In this document: one piece after another, positions 17,508 to 28,561 of the stretch
Layout of the letters: the number at the start of each line of letters is the position of its first letter
Numbering within the stretch: the first letter of the stretch is position 1
Assembly: GCF_003850565.1 (NCBI RefSeq)
Contig: NZ_CP027706.1
Location: 4,030,001-4,094,000, forward strand
Direction of reading: 5' to 3'
Length of the DNA: 64,000 bases
Origin: Pseudomonas sessilinigenes
GTDB taxonomy: Bacteria; Pseudomonadota; Gammaproteobacteria; Pseudomonadales; Pseudomonadaceae
Position numbers and translations under genes: made by a program
Notes under the pieces: model-generated
The model's database searches: none
What the model saw: only the letters and a program-made list of their open reading frames with translations
What the model was told of the DNA's origin: nothing

Positions 17508-18731
17508 ATGGGGCGACTGCAAGGTATTGCGCTGTTGCTGGGCATCACCTTGCTGAGCAGTTGCAGCCCGACCACCGAGGTCCAGGCCACTCCTGCCTCG
17601 GCACTGGCCAAGTCTGGCCCGAGCCAGAAGAAGGTCGTGACCGCCGGCAGTGACCCGAACCTGGCACTGCTGGCGCGCAAGTTCAGTACTTCCAGCCGTA
17701 CGCCGATCAGCATCGTGCAACTGGGCGACTCGCATACCGCGGCCGACCTGTTCAGCGGTGAGATGCGACGCCTGCTGCAGGCGCAATATGGCGATGGCGG
17801 CATTGGCTTCGTAGCGGCCACGCCGGTACCCGGGACCCGCTACGAGCGCGTGATCTTGAGCGCCGCCAAGCGCCAGTGGTCGCTGGTGTCGGCGCGCAAC
17901 CAGCAGAGCACGCAGTTTCCCCTGGGTGGCTACCTGTCGCTGCCGATGACCCCGGGTGCCCGGGTGCACATCGCCGAGCGCGAGGCGAGCAACCAGCAAT
18001 ACCGCATCTCTGCGCTGTACCAGGCGGCCAGCAACAATACCCTGACCGCCCGGGACAACCTCAACAAGAGCAGCCGCATGCTGGCTGCCACTGGCGGGCA
18101 ATGGCGCATGAGCCCTCCGTTCAACAACCTGACCCTGCCCCTGGACCTGAATGTGGCCAACAGCCAGGGCCTGGCCCTGGGTGGCTGGAACATTCTCGGA
18201 CAGAAGAGCGCCGGGGTGATCTATTCCGCCCTGGGTATCAACGGCGCGCGCCTGGATGTGCTGGACAAGTGGCAGTCCGGCTGGCTGGAGGCCCTCAAGG
18301 CCCTGCGCCCGGACATGGTGGTGCTGGCCTATGGCACCAACGAGGCCTTCGATGACGATATCGATCTGCAGTTGTATCGCAGCCAGTTGCAGGAGAAGGT
18401 CGCGCTGTTGCGCAAGAACCTGCCCAAGACGGTGATCCTGCTGGTCGGCCCGCCGGATTCCATCAAGCGCCGCAATGCCGGTAGCTGTGCAGCCTCGCAA
18501 CCTCAGCCACTGCGCCAGATCATCCAGATCCAGAAGGACGTGGCGAAAAACAGCCGCACGCTGTTCTGGGACTGGCAGGCGTTCATGGGCGGCGATTGCT
18601 CCATCAGTCGTTGGCAGGCCAGCGACCTGGCACGCAACGACCTGGTCCACCTGACCGCCGACGGCTATCGCAAGAGCGCCGACGGGTTGTATCGCTTCCT
18701 GCGCGCGCAGCTGGGCGAGCGCATGCCCTGA
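17508..18731 (+). CDS. SGNH-fold lipoprotein, probable acyltransferase/esterase partner
   Basis: 407 aa. The N-terminus is a lipoprotein signal with lipobox LLSSC (Cys about residue 19), so the protein is likely anchored in the outer or inner membrane. GDSHTAAD gives the nucleophile block, YGTNEAF block III, and NDLVHLTADGY the Asp-His block. The middle of the chain (about 120-240) may be a carbohydrate-binding insert, by analogy with other two-part SGNH proteins. It starts one base after the preceding stop and ends just before a strong terminator, completing the MBOAT operon. Confidence 0.7.
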   Translation: MGRLQGIALLLGITLLSSCSPTTEVQATPASALAKSGPSQKKVVTAGSDPNLALLARKFSTSSRTPISIVQLGDSHTAADLFSGEMRRLLQAQYGDGGIGFVAATPVPGTRYERVILSAAKRQWSLVSARNQQSTQFPLGGYLSLPMTPGARVHIAEREASNQQYRISALYQAASNNTLTARDNLNKSSRMLAATGGQWRMSPPFNNLTLPLDLNVANSQGLALGGWNILGQKSAGVIYSALGINGARLDVLDKWQSGWLEALKALRPDMVVLAYGTNEAFDDDIDLQLYRSQLQEKVALLRKNLPKTVILLVGPPDSIKRRNAGSCAASQPQPLRQIIQIQKDVAKNSRTLFWDWQAFMGGDCSISRWQASDLARNDLVHLTADGYRKSADGLYRFLRAQLGERMP

Positions 18732-18752
18732 GCCTGCACTGGCGCAAGGTAA

Positions 18753-18783
18753 AAAAATGCCCCGCACATGGCGGGGCATTTTC
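18753..18783. terminator. Bidirectional intrinsic terminator
   Basis: AAAATGCCCCGC and GCGGGGCATTTT form a strong stem around ACATG, with A-rich and T-rich flanks. It serves both the rightward SGNH operon and the leftward ilvD gene. Confidence 0.85.
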
Positions 18784-18798
18784 ATTTGCCGGTGGCGA

Positions 18799-20640
18799 TC
18801 ACAGGCTGTCGAGCAGGGCCTTGTTGCGGACCGCACCCTTGTCGGCGCTGGTGGCCAGCAGGGCATAGGCCTTCAGGGCGGTGGTCACCTTGCGTGGGCG
18901 AACTTCCGCAGGTTTCCAGCCTTTCTTGTCCTGTTCGACACGACGGGCAGCCAGCTCCTCGTCGCTGACCAGCAGGTTGATCGAGCGGTTGGGGATATCG
19001 ATCAGCACCTTGTCGCCGTCCTGTACCAGGCCGATGGCGCCGCCAGCGGCAGCTTCCGGCGAAGCATGGCCGATGGACAGGCCCGAGGTGCCGCCCGAGA
19101 AGCGGCCGTCGGTGAGCAGGGCGCAGGCTTTGCCCAGGCCCTTGGACTTCAGGTAGGAGGTCGGATACAGCATCTCCTGCATGCCTGGGCCGCCCTTGGG
19201 ACCTTCGTAGCGGATGATCACGATATCGCCTTCCTTCACCTCGTCGGCGAGGATGCCGCGTACCGCGCTGTCCTGGCTTTCGAAGATCTTGGCATTGCCT
19301 TCGAACACGTGGATCGACTCGTCGACGCCGGCGGTCTTCACCACGCAGCCGTCCAGGGCGATGTTGCCGTACAGCACGGCCAGGCCGCCTTCTTTCGAGT
19401 AAGCGTGTTCGAAACTGCGGATGCAGCCGTTTTCACGGTCGTCGTCCAGGGTTTCCCAACGGGTCGACTGGCTGAACGCCGTCTGGGTCGGGATGCCGGC
19501 AGGGCCTGCCTTGAAGAAGTGGTGCACCGCTTCATCGGTGGTCTGGGTGATGTCCCACTTGGCGATGGCTTCCTCCATGCTGCGGCTGTGCACGGTCGGC
19601 AGGTCGGTGTGCAGCAGGCCGCCACGGGCCAGCGAACCGAGAATGCTGAAGATGCCGCCGGCACGGTGCACGTCTTCCATGTGGTACTTCTGGATGTTCG
19701 GCGCGACCTTGCACAGTTGCGGCACGCTGCGCGAGAGACGGTCGATGTCGCGCAGGTCGAAATCGATCTCGGCTTCCTGGGCGGCAGCCAGCAAGTGCAG
19801 GATGGTGTTGGTCGAACCGCCCATGGCGATGTCGAGCATCATCGCGTTTTCGAATGCCTTGAAGTTGGCGATGTTGCGCGGCAGCACGGATTCGTCGTTC
19901 TCACCGTAGTAACGCTGGCACAGCTCGACGATGGTGCGTCCGGCCTGCAGGAACAGCTGTTCGCGGTCGCTGTGGGTGGCCAGGGTCGAACCGTTGCCTG
20001 GCAGGGCGAGGCCGAGGGCCTCGGTCAGGCAGTTCATGGAGTTGGCGGTGAACATGCCGGAGCACGAACCGCAGGTCGGGCAGGCGCTGCGCTCGTACTC
20101 CGCGACCTTCTCGTCAGAAGCGCTGGAGTCGGCGGCGATGACCATGGCGTCCACCAGGTCCAGGCCGTGGGAGGCGAGCTTGGTCTTGCCGGCTTCCATC
20201 GGCCCGCCGGACACGAAGATCACCGGGATGTTCAGGCGCAGGGCGGCCATCAGCATGCCGGGGGTGATCTTGTCGCAGTTGGAGATGCAGACGATGGCAT
20301 CGGCGCAGTGGGCGTTGACCATGTACTCCACGGAGTCGGCGATGATCTCGCGGCTGGGCAGCGAGTACAGCATGCCGTCATGGCCCATGGCGATGCCGTC
20401 GTCCACGGCGATGGTATTGAATTCCTTGGCCACGCCACCGGCGCGTTCGATCTCGCGGGCGACCAGCTGGCCCAGGTCCTTCAGGTGCACGTGCCCCGGG
20501 ACGAACTGGGTGAAGGAGTTGGCAATGGCGATGATCGGCTTCTTGAAGTCGGCATCTTTCATCCCCGTGGCGCGCCACAGGGCGCGGGCGCCGGCCATGT
20601 TGCGGCCGTGGGTGGACGTTTTCGAGCGGTAATCAGGCAT
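18799..20640 (-). CDS. ilvD: Dihydroxy-acid dehydratase
   Basis: 613 aa, full length. The Fe-S enzyme makes 2-keto acids for valine, isoleucine and leucine synthesis. The IlvD/Edd family block [19 protein letters not shown] and the N-terminal SCDKITPG-type block (here NCDKITPGM) are intact, as is the C-terminal [20 protein letters not shown]. The start [17 protein letters not shown] is standard, preceded by CGGAG. It stands alone, with convergent and divergent neighbours. Confidence 0.95.
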   Translation of the reverse strand: MPDYRSKTSTHGRNMAGARALWRATGMKDADFKKPIIAIANSFTQFVPGHVHLKDLGQLVAREIERAGGVAKEFNTIAVDDGIAMGHDGMLYSLPSREIIADSVEYMVNAHCADAIVCISNCDKITPGMLMAALRLNIPVIFVSGGPMEAGKTKLASHGLDLVDAMVIAADSSASDEKVAEYERSACPTCGSCSGMFTANSMNCLTEALGLALPGNGSTLATHSDREQLFLQAGRTIVELCQRYYGENDESVLPRNIANFKAFENAMMLDIAMGGSTNTILHLLAAAQEAEIDFDLRDIDRLSRSVPQLCKVAPNIQKYHMEDVHRAGGIFSILGSLARGGLLHTDLPTVHSRSMEEAIAKWDITQTTDEAVHHFFKAGPAGIPTQTAFSQSTRWETLDDDRENGCIRSFEHAYSKEGGLAVLYGNIALDGCVVKTAGVDESIHVFEGNAKIFESQDSAVRGILADEVKEGDIVIIRYEGPKGGPGMQEMLYPTSYLKSKGLGKACALLTDGRFSGGTSGLSIGHASPEAAAGGAIGLVQDGDKVLIDIPNRSINLLVSDEELAARRVEQDKKGWKPAEVRPRKVTTALKAYALLATSADKGAVRNKALLDSL

Positions 20641-20940
20641 GGAGCACTCCGGGCGGCTAATCAGGTGACAAATGGGGAGTGAGCTTCTATTGACCTCGGG
20701 AACACTCAGAAATGGCCGTGTGTCCGAAGCTGCCGATGACACCGCGGGATCGCCGCGAGACTCAGCCTGAGCTCATAAACCCGCCGGGGGATGACTGGCG
20801 ATGAATCTGGCGATTCTACACCGCTGGCGTCAGGAAGGAATGCCGAGGCCACGGTGCGATATCGATTGCTCTCTAGGTCACCTGGGCCGAAGGATTGCTT
20901 TAGACTCGCGTTCCTTCGATCTACCTCCAATGGAACTGGA
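20641..20940. other. Intergenic region between ilvD and a membrane-protein gene
   Basis: 300 bp without a convincing gene. It must hold the divergent promoters. A TAGACT at 20901-20906 could be a -10 for the rightward gene, but no matching -35 is clear. No branched-chain leader peptide or attenuator was recognised upstream of ilvD. Confidence 0.4.
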
Positions 20941-21519
20941 ATGCCTGCCCCCTTTCGATCCGTGAAGTTGTACCTGGCTGTTGGCGTGTTGCAGGGGGGC
21001 GTACTGATGTGGCTGCTTCTCCATAGCGGCTGGACCTTTAGCGCCATGGCGGTGCTGGCCGCTGTCCTGTTGGCGGGCGGCACGACGCTGCAGCTTCAGG
21101 GCGAGCAATGGCGCCGGTTGCGCAGCGGGGTCGCCGTGCTGCTGGTGGGCCTGGTTGCGGCGGCACTGGCGCTCGCATGCCTGGCACTGCCTTCGACCAT
21201 GCTGGTGGTCTATGGCGTCGGTGCTGCCTTGCTGCTGATCGCGCTCCTGGGCGCCACCCTGGCGCAGGGCGGGCCCCGGTTGGGACGCCGGCTGCTCGAT
21301 AACGGCCTGTGGCTGCTACTGGCGCTGCCGTGGCCCTGGCTGGTCCAAAGGCTGTTCAAGGCGTGGCTTGCCTATCGGCACCTGGACCCTTTCAAGGATG
21401 GGCTCCTGTCACTGGCCTTCTTCACCGGCCCGCCCCTGGCGTTCTCGGTTGCGCTGTTTCTCGGCCACTCGTGGCGGGCCAGGGGATTCAGGCGCAGGCC
21501 CGCTGATTGTGCCGATTGA
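20941..21519 (+). CDS. Small integral membrane protein, possibly truncated DUF4153-like
   Basis: 192 aa with about five hydrophobic segments. The opening (LYLAVGVLQGGVLMWLLL) recalls the N-terminus of DUF4153 membrane proteins, which are usually around 550-600 aa, so this may be an N-terminal remnant. The last residues (RRRPADCAD) are read from DNA that also encodes the end of the convergent MFS gene, a 32-bp overlap. ATG 20941 follows a GGAA-rich site, and an in-frame start at 20791 is less likely. Function unknown, and the family link is tentative. Confidence 0.55.
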   Translation: MPAPFRSVKLYLAVGVLQGGVLMWLLLHSGWTFSAMAVLAAVLLAGGTTLQLQGEQWRRLRSGVAVLLVGLVAAALALACLALPSTMLVVYGVGAALLLIALLGATLAQGGPRLGRRLLDNGLWLLLALPWPWLVQRLFKAWLAYRHLDPFKDGLLSLAFFTGPPLAFSVALFLGHSWRARGFRRRPADCAD

Positions 21520-22681
21520 CCAGGCTGTTCAGGGTCAGGGCGCTTGCGCTCAATACCAGGAAGCACAAGCCCAGGGCCATGATCAGGTTGCTGGCGCTCA
21601 GATTGATGAACGCACTGATCAGGCCGCCACAGGTAAAGATGATCATGTTGCCGGCCGAAGCCGAGGTCCCCGCGTTCTGCGGGAACAGGCCCATGGCCCG
21701 GGACGTGGCGACCGGCCGGGTGATGGTCGTGCCGGCGGTGCAGACGATCATTGGCAGGAGCACCGTGATCGCACTCATGCTCGATTGCAGCAGGAACAGC
21801 ATCAGTAGGCCGGACAGGGCGATCAGCAACAGTCCGGTGATGATCTGGGTGCTGGCCTGCATGTGCCGATTCATCACTCCCGCGGCAAAACCGCCCAGCA
21901 CATAGGCCGCGCCGTACATCAACAGCGCCAGGGCGTATTGGTAGGGCGAGAGCTGCAACTGCTCCATGAAGATGATCGGCGAGATGACGATGAACGAGAA
22001 ATGGCAGGCGAAGGCCAGGGCCGAGATCAGCCAGTAACCCACGAATCGCGGCTCCGAGCAGACCAGCCAGTAGGCGGCGAGAATGTTCCTGTGCCGGGAT
22101 GACGCGGTGCCCGAAGTGTTCTCCAGCAGCAGGCAGGCCTTGAGGATCACCAGCAGGCCGATGGCGATGAAGACCTCGAAGCTGCCTTGCCAGCCCAGTT
22201 GCTCCTGCAACCAGGTGCCCAAGAGTGGCGAGAAGGAAATGAAGATCCCGCTGGCGGTGACCAGGGCGATGCGCAGGCGCTCCTGCTCCTTGCCCACGAA
22301 CAGGTCCTGCACCAGCGCCTGGGACAGGACAAAACAGCCGCAGCCAATGGCCTGGATCACCCTGAAGAACAGGAACCACGGATATTCACTGGCCATGATG
22401 CAACCAGCGGCGCCGGCGATCGCCACGCTCATGCCCGCCAGCAGCAGCTTCTTGCGGCCCAGGGAGTCGGACAGCGGCCCGACCACCAAAAGGGAAAAGG
22501 ACAGGCCGATGGCGAACAGGCTGACGGACAGCGCGATATCGGCGCTCGACGTCTGGAAGCGTTCGGCCAGGGCAGGGAAGGAGGGCAGGATGACGTCCAG
22601 GGGGAAGACGCCTAGCAGCGTCATGGTCATCAGCAGGATGATGGCCGGGGTCTTTTGCGCAGGTTTGGCAGCGTGGTCCAT
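21488..22681 (-). CDS. MFS drug exporter, Bcr/CflA-like
   Basis: 397 aa with twelve predicted helices. Motif A in loop 2-3 is present as GPLSDSLGRKKLLLAG, and helix 5 has an SPLLGTWLQ block like motif C of antiporters. The N-terminal FPLDVILPSFPALAERF matches the Bcr/CflA drug-resistance branch (DHA1). Substrate unknown. It could export a small drug or secondary metabolite. The 3' end overlaps the convergent membrane-protein gene. No regulator lies beside it. Confidence 0.75.
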   Translation of the reverse strand: MDHAAKPAQKTPAIILLMTMTLLGVFPLDVILPSFPALAERFQTSSADIALSVSLFAIGLSFSLLVVGPLSDSLGRKKLLLAGMSVAIAGAAGCIMASEYPWFLFFRVIQAIGCGCFVLSQALVQDLFVGKEQERLRIALVTASGIFISFSPLLGTWLQEQLGWQGSFEVFIAIGLLVILKACLLLENTSGTASSRHRNILAAYWLVCSEPRFVGYWLISALAFACHFSFIVISPIIFMEQLQLSPYQYALALLMYGAAYVLGGFAAGVMNRHMQASTQIITGLLLIALSGLLMLFLLQSSMSAITVLLPMIVCTAGTTITRPVATSRAMGLFPQNAGTSASAGNMIIFTCGGLISAFINLSASNLIMALGLCFLVLSASALTLNSLVNRHNQRACA

Positions 22682-22789
22682 GGGGCGGCGAACTCGATCC
22701 TTGAGGTGGTTCCGAGGATCGAGTCGCGGCCCTGCAAAGTCAAACGCTATCGGCTGGCCGTTTCCCGGGGCAAGGGCCGGCCGGCGGCC

Positions 22790-23986
22790 TTAGCTGTTGG
22801 GCAGCAGGCGGCAGGTGATGCTCTTGATGTAGCGAGTCTCCGGGATGGCTGGATGCACCGGGTGGTCCGGGCCCTGGCCGCCACGCTCCAGGAACTGGAT
22901 ATTGCGGTCCAGGTGGCGGGCGCTGGTGAGCAGGATGTTCTGCAGGTCGTCCTCGGGCAGGTGCATCGAGCACGAGGCGCTGACCAGGATGCCGTCCTTG
23001 GTCAACAGGCGCATGGCCTGTTCGTTGAGGCGGCGATAGGCGCCTTCGCCGTTCTTCAGGTCCTTCTTGCGCTTGATGAAGGCGGGTGGGTCGGCAACGA
23101 TCACGTCGAAACGCTCTTCGGCGGCCTTGAGCTCCTTGAGGGCCTCGAACACATCGCCTTCGATGCAGGTGAGCTTGTCGGCGATGCCGTTCAGCGCGGC
23201 GTTGCGCTCCACGCCGTCCAGGGCAAAGCCCGAGGCATCGACGCAGAACACTTCACTGGCGCCGAATGCGCCAGCCTGCACGCCCCAGCCACCGATGTAG
23301 CTGAACAGGTCCAGCACGCGCTTGCCCTTGGCGTAGGGCGCCAGGCGCGCGCGGTTCATGCGGTGGTCGTAGAACCAGCCGGTCTTCTGGCCTTCCATCA
23401 CCGGGGCTTCGAACTTCACGCCGTTCTCTTCCAGGGCGACCCACTCCGGCACCACGCCGAACACCGTGTCGACGTAGCGCTCCAGGCCCTCGGCATCACG
23501 GGCGGCGGAATCGTTCTTGAACAGGATGCCGCTGGGCTTGAGCACCTGGACCAGGGCGGCGATCACGTCGTCCTTGTGACGCTCCATGGTGGCCGAGGCC
23601 AGTTGCACCACGAGAATGTCGCCGAAGCGATCCACCACCAGGCCCGGCAGCAGGTCGGAATCGCCGTACACCAGGCGGTAGAAGGGTTTGTCGAACAGCC
23701 GCTCGCGCAGGGACAGGGCCACGTTCAGGCGATGGACCAGCAGCGACTTGTCCAGGGCCAACCGTACATCGCGCGACAGCAGGCGGGCGCAGATCAGGTT
23801 GTTGGGGCTCATGGCCACGATGCCCAGGGGCTTGCCACCGGCGGCTTCCAGCAGCGCCTGGTCGCCTGCCTTGAAGCCATGCAGAGGAGTGGCGGCTACA
23901 TCGATCTCGTTGCTGTAGACCCACAGGTGGCCGGCGCGCAGGCGGCGATCGGCGTTGGCTTTGAGGCGCAGGCTTGGCAGGGACAT
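22790..23986 (-). CDS. rlmI: 23S rRNA (cytosine-5) methyltransferase RlmI-like
   Basis: 398 aa. The N-terminal PUA domain (LKANADRRLRAGHLWVYSNE) is followed by an EEHUD-like segment and a Rossmann SAM-binding domain with LDLFSYIGGWGVQAGAFGA. The catalytic region VADPPAFIKRKKD precedes the SASCSMHL motif with the methyltransferase Cys. This layout is that of RlmI/YccW, which modifies C1962 in E. coli 23S rRNA. Length and start are standard. It is transcribed away from the HDOD gene. Confidence 0.85.
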   Translation of the reverse strand: MSLPSLRLKANADRRLRAGHLWVYSNEIDVAATPLHGFKAGDQALLEAAGGKPLGIVAMSPNNLICARLLSRDVRLALDKSLLVHRLNVALSLRERLFDKPFYRLVYGDSDLLPGLVVDRFGDILVVQLASATMERHKDDVIAALVQVLKPSGILFKNDSAARDAEGLERYVDTVFGVVPEWVALEENGVKFEAPVMEGQKTGWFYDHRMNRARLAPYAKGKRVLDLFSYIGGWGVQAGAFGASEVFCVDASGFALDGVERNAALNGIADKLTCIEGDVFEALKELKAAEERFDVIVADPPAFIKRKKDLKNGEGAYRRLNEQAMRLLTKDGILVSASCSMHLPEDDLQNILLTSARHLDRNIQFLERGGQGPDHPVHPAIPETRYIKSITCRLLPNS

Positions 23987-24146
23987 GACGTCGCTCCGGA
24001 AAAAAGGGCGCGATTATACCCCTTCGGACGCATTCGGTGAGGGCCATTGGACCTGCGGCTAAATGTGCAAGGTAAAGTTCCTGCGGGTTTGCCCATCATT
24101 GCCGAGATAGGGGGTAGAATCGCCGCCTGACCCAGAGTGTGTACTT

Positions 24147-25013
24147 ATGTCCCAAGAGCTATCAGCCGAACAGATTCAACAGGCCCTGCAAGGCATCAGC
24201 GTGCCGCCCCAGCCGCAGATCATGGTGGATCTGCAGATGGAGCAGTACATGCCCGATCCCGATCTGGAGGTGATCGCCAAGCTGATATCCCAGGACCCGG
24301 GGCTGTCCGGCGCGCTGCTGAAGATCGTCAATTCGCCGTACTACGGCCTGAGCAACAAGATCGCCTCGATCCAGCGCGCGGTTAACCTCTTGGGCAGCCG
24401 CTCGATCATCAACCTGATCAACGCGCAGTCGATCAAGGGCGAGATGAGCGATGAAACCATCGTCACCCTCAACCGTTTCTGGGACACCGCCCAGGACGTG
24501 GCCATGACCTGCCTGACCCTGGCCAAGCGCACCGGCGCCCAGGCCGTGGACGAGGCCTATGCACTGGGCCTGTTCCACGATTGCGGCGTGCCACTGATGC
24601 TCAAGCGCTTCCCCGACTACATGACGGTATTGGAAGAAGCCTACGGCAGCGCCGGCCCCGAGCGTCGGGTGGTGGATACCGAGAACCGTGCCTTCAACAC
24701 CAATCATGCGGTGGTGGGCTACTACACAGCCAAGTCCTGGCGCCTGCCGGAACACGTGACCAACGCCATTGCCAACCATCACAACGCCCTGGCGATCTTC
24801 AGCGATGAGTCCTCGCGCAACAGCCAGCTGAAGAACCTGCTGGCGATCCTGAAGATGGCCGAGCACATCTGCGCTTCGCACCGGGTCCTGGGCAACCAGG
24901 TCGAAGACCACGAGTGGAACAGCATCGGCCACCTGATTCTCGATTATGTCGGCCTGTCGGATTACGACTTCGAGAACCTCAAGGAAACCGTGCGCGAACT
25001 GGGCGCCCACTGA
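24147..25013 (+). CDS. HDOD-domain protein
   Basis: 288 aa. An HDOD domain covers most of the chain (about residues 18-220): [40 protein letters not shown] and [11 protein letters not shown], where the degenerate HD site is visible. HDOD proteins are usually non-enzymatic signalling adaptors, often linked to cyclic-di-GMP or chemotaxis pathways in Pseudomonas. The stop overlaps the mutM start (TGATG). Upstream, a TAGAAT at 24115-24120 could be the -10 box. The role is not known. Confidence 0.8.
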   Translation: MSQELSAEQIQQALQGISVPPQPQIMVDLQMEQYMPDPDLEVIAKLISQDPGLSGALLKIVNSPYYGLSNKIASIQRAVNLLGSRSIINLINAQSIKGEMSDETIVTLNRFWDTAQDVAMTCLTLAKRTGAQAVDEAYALGLFHDCGVPLMLKRFPDYMTVLEEAYGSAGPERRVVDTENRAFNTNHAVVGYYTAKSWRLPEHVTNAIANHHNALAIFSDESSRNSQLKNLLAILKMAEHICASHRVLGNQVEDHEWNSIGHLILDYVGLSDYDFENLKETVRELGAH

Positions 25014-25825
25014 TGCCGGAATTACCGGAGGTAGAGACCACCCGCCGCGGGATCGCGCCGCACCTGGAGGGCCAGAAGGTCAGCCGGGTGATCGTGCGTG
25101 ACCGGCGCCTGCGCTGGCCGATCCCTGAGGACCTGGACGTGCGCCTGTCCGGACAGCGTATCGTCCAGGTGGACCGACGGGCCAAGTACCTGCTGATCAA
25201 TGCCGAGGTCGGGACCCTGATCAGCCACTTGGGCATGTCGGGCAACCTGCGGCTGGTGGAAGTCGGCCTGCCGGCGGCCAAACATGAACACGTGGATATC
25301 GAGTTGGAGTCGGGCCTGGCGCTGCGCTACACCGATCCGCGGCGCTTTGGCGCCATGCTCTGGAGCCTCGATCCGTTGAACCACGAGCTGCTGGCGCGGC
25401 TGGGCCCGGAGCCACTGACCGACCTGTTCGACGGCGAACGCCTGTTCCAGCTGTCCCGTGGGCGCTCCATGGCAGTCAAGCCGTTCATCATGGACAACGC
25501 CGTGGTGGTGGGGGTGGGCAACATCTACGCCACCGAGGCGCTGTTCGCCGCAGGCATCGACCCACGTCGCGAGGCCAAGGGCATTTCCCGGGCGCGCTAC
25601 TTGAAGCTGGCGATCGAGATCAAGCGGATCCTGGCGGCGGCGATCTTGCAGGGTGGTACCACCTTGCGCGACTTCATCGGCGGCGATGGCCAGCCCGGCT
25701 ACTTCCAGCAGGAACTGTTCGTCTACGGGCGGGGCGGGGAGCACTGCAAGGTCTGCGGTACGGGATTGCGGGAAATCAAGCTGGGCCAGCGCGCCAGCGT
25801 CTACTGCCCACGCTGCCAGAGCTGA
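25013..25825 (+). CDS. mutM: Formamidopyrimidine-DNA glycosylase
   Basis: 270 aa. The base-excision-repair enzyme removes 8-oxoguanine and ring-opened purines. The N-terminal [14 protein letters not shown] supplies the catalytic Pro2 and Glu3. The C-terminal zinc finger CKVCGTGL...CPRC is complete, and the H2TH region [13 protein letters not shown] is intact. The start is fixed because Pro must be residue 2 after Met removal. It overlaps the HDOD stop by one base. A GGGGCC/GGCCCC hairpin (25875-25891) lies before convergent fdxA. Confidence 0.95.
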   Translation: MPELPEVETTRRGIAPHLEGQKVSRVIVRDRRLRWPIPEDLDVRLSGQRIVQVDRRAKYLLINAEVGTLISHLGMSGNLRLVEVGLPAAKHEHVDIELESGLALRYTDPRRFGAMLWSLDPLNHELLARLGPEPLTDLFDGERLFQLSRGRSMAVKPFIMDNAVVVGVGNIYATEALFAAGIDPRREAKGISRARYLKLAIEIKRILAAAILQGGTTLRDFIGGDGQPGYFQQELFVYGRGGEHCKVCGTGLREIKLGQRASVYCPRCQS

Positions 25826-25874
25826 TTCCTGCTTCACCTGGCAATATCCATCCAGTCGTGCCTTGGCAAACACC

Positions 25875-25891
25875 GGGGCCGCCATGGCCCC
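25875..25891. terminator. Hairpin between convergent mutM and ferredoxin genes
   Basis: GGGGCC (25875-25880) and GGCCCC (25886-25891) form a short GC stem. There is no clear U tract, so termination is only probable. Confidence 0.4.
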
Positions 25892-25898
25892 AAACGGA

Positions 25899-26850
<952 letters not shown>

Positions 26851-26878
26851 CTATAGACGCCACGAATACCGAGTTCCT

Positions 26879-28474
26879 TCACGCCGATTTCAAGCGTTCC
26901 GCCAGGGCCGTGGCCAGTTGTGCGGTCAGGCCATAGACCGACAGTTGCGGGTTGGCGCCGATGCTGGTGGGAAACAGCGAGCCGTCGTGGATCGACAGGT
27001 TGCGCAGCTGGTGATGGCGACCCTGGCTGTCGGTGACTGCGGTTTTCGGGTCCTCGCCCATGGCACAGCCGCCCATCACGTGGGCACTGCCCAGGCGTGT
27101 GCGGTACAGGGCCAGGTCCAGGCCGTCGATCTGGGTGCGGACCTCGGCCAGGGTCTTGGCGAAGCGTGCGTCGCTGTGCAGCGGCTTGACGGCCTTGGCG
27201 CCACCGGCGAACTGGATCTCCGCCATGCTATGGAAGGCCCGGCGCAGGCCGTCCCAGGCGTAGGGCGAGACCTGGTAGTCGAGCACCGGGCTGCCATCAC
27301 CGCGCAGTTCGACGTTGCCGCCGGTGCTATCGGGATGAAAGCCGTCCCGCAGCAGCGCCAGCATGGCGTGGGTGTGCGGCAGTTGCTCCATGGTCAGGCC
27401 GCTCTGGGGGCCGAAGCCGCCCAGCAGGGTACTGGCCAGGGCAGGTTGCAGAGGCGGTACCTCAAGCTTGTAGGACATCTTGCCGGTGGTGCCGTCCTGC
27501 CACTGGAAATGGTCGGAATAGATCGACTGGGGGGCGCCATAGAACGGGTTGATCACCTCGTCGAACTGTCCAGCGGAGAAATTCACCAGGTGCAGGAAGG
27601 TGCGCTTGCCCAGCCGCGAGTGCGGGTCCGGCGCATCGGAACGCAGCAGCAGGGCCGGGCTGTTGATGCCGCCACCGGCCAGCACATAGTGCTTGGCCTT
27701 GACGGTGATCTTGCGGCCGGTAGGGGCCACGCAGCGCTCGTCCATGGCCTGGCATTGCAGGCTGGTGATCTTGTCGCCGCTGATCTGCAGGCGGTCGGCA
27801 CGGGCCAGGTACAGCAGCTCTCCGCCTTTTTCCAAGGTGGCGGGGATGGTGGTCACCAGCATCGATTGCTTGGCGTTGGTCGGGCAGCCCAGGCCGCAAT
27901 AGCCCAGGTTCCAGCAACCACGCACGTTGCGCGGAATCACGTGCCAGCTGTAGCCCAGGGTTTCGCAGCCCTTGCGGATCACATCGTTGTTGGCATTGGG
28001 CGGCATGGCCCAGGGCGCGACGCCCAGGCGCTGCTCCATCTTCTCGAACCAGGGCGCCATCTCGGCCGAGCTGTGGCCCACGACCCCGTGCTCGCGGGCC
28101 CAGTGCTCCAGGGTCGGATCGGGAGTGCGGAAGCTCGAGGTCCAGTTGATCAGGGTGGTGCCCCCGACGGCACGGCCCTGGAGAATGGTGATGGCGCCGT
28201 CCTTGCTCATGCGGCCGATGCCCTCCTGGTACAGGCTGGTGTAGGCCTGGTCCTCGAGCATCTTGAAGTCGTCGCTGGTCTTGAGCGGGCCCTCTTCGAT
28301 CAGCAGCACCTTGTAGCCGGCGGCGCTGAGGATCTCGGCGGTAGTGCCGCCTCCCGCACCGCTGCCGACGATGGCGACGTCGGCTTCAAGCGTCAGGTCC
28401 TGCTCGAGTTGCGAGCCGTTGTAGGTTTTCCAGCCACGGTTCAGGCCTTCGCGGAACAGATCAGGTACGGGCAT
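26879..28474 (-). CDS. GMC-family oxidoreductase
   Basis: 531 aa. The FAD-binding Rossmann motif VAIVGSGAGGGTTAEIL is near residue 30, and family signatures GRAVGGTTLIN and GGGINSPALLLRS are visible. The C-terminus ends ANPQLSVYGLTAQLATALAE with the GMC active-site region before it. The LGCPTNAK-type Cys-rich loop (WNLGYCGLGC) resembles membrane alcohol/choline dehydrogenase relatives. It is last in a leftward set with a Tat-exported small protein and calB, suggesting oxidation of an alcohol before the aldehyde dehydrogenase. No signal peptide of its own is seen. Confidence 0.8.
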   Translation of the reverse strand: MPVPDLFREGLNRGWKTYNGSQLEQDLTLEADVAIVGSGAGGGTTAEILSAAGYKVLLIEEGPLKTSDDFKMLEDQAYTSLYQEGIGRMSKDGAITILQGRAVGGTTLINWTSSFRTPDPTLEHWAREHGVVGHSSAEMAPWFEKMEQRLGVAPWAMPPNANNDVIRKGCETLGYSWHVIPRNVRGCWNLGYCGLGCPTNAKQSMLVTTIPATLEKGGELLYLARADRLQISGDKITSLQCQAMDERCVAPTGRKITVKAKHYVLAGGGINSPALLLRSDAPDPHSRLGKRTFLHLVNFSAGQFDEVINPFYGAPQSIYSDHFQWQDGTTGKMSYKLEVPPLQPALASTLLGGFGPQSGLTMEQLPHTHAMLALLRDGFHPDSTGGNVELRGDGSPVLDYQVSPYAWDGLRRAFHSMAEIQFAGGAKAVKPLHSDARFAKTLAEVRTQIDGLDLALYRTRLGSAHVMGGCAMGEDPKTAVTDSQGRHHQLRNLSIHDGSLFPTSIGANPQLSVYGLTAQLATALAERLKSA

Positions 28475-28561
28475 AGCGGGTGCTCTCTTATTATTGAGGT
28501 CGTGGCGCAAAGGTACTGGGGCCGCACATCTCCCTGATGCGACCGGTGGCGGCTGGCTGGA

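Noticed and set aside
18757..20682. A 641-aa open frame on the plus strand opposite ilvD
   Set aside because: It is the antisense shadow of ilvD in GC-rich DNA, with a His/Val/Gly-rich composition and no motif.
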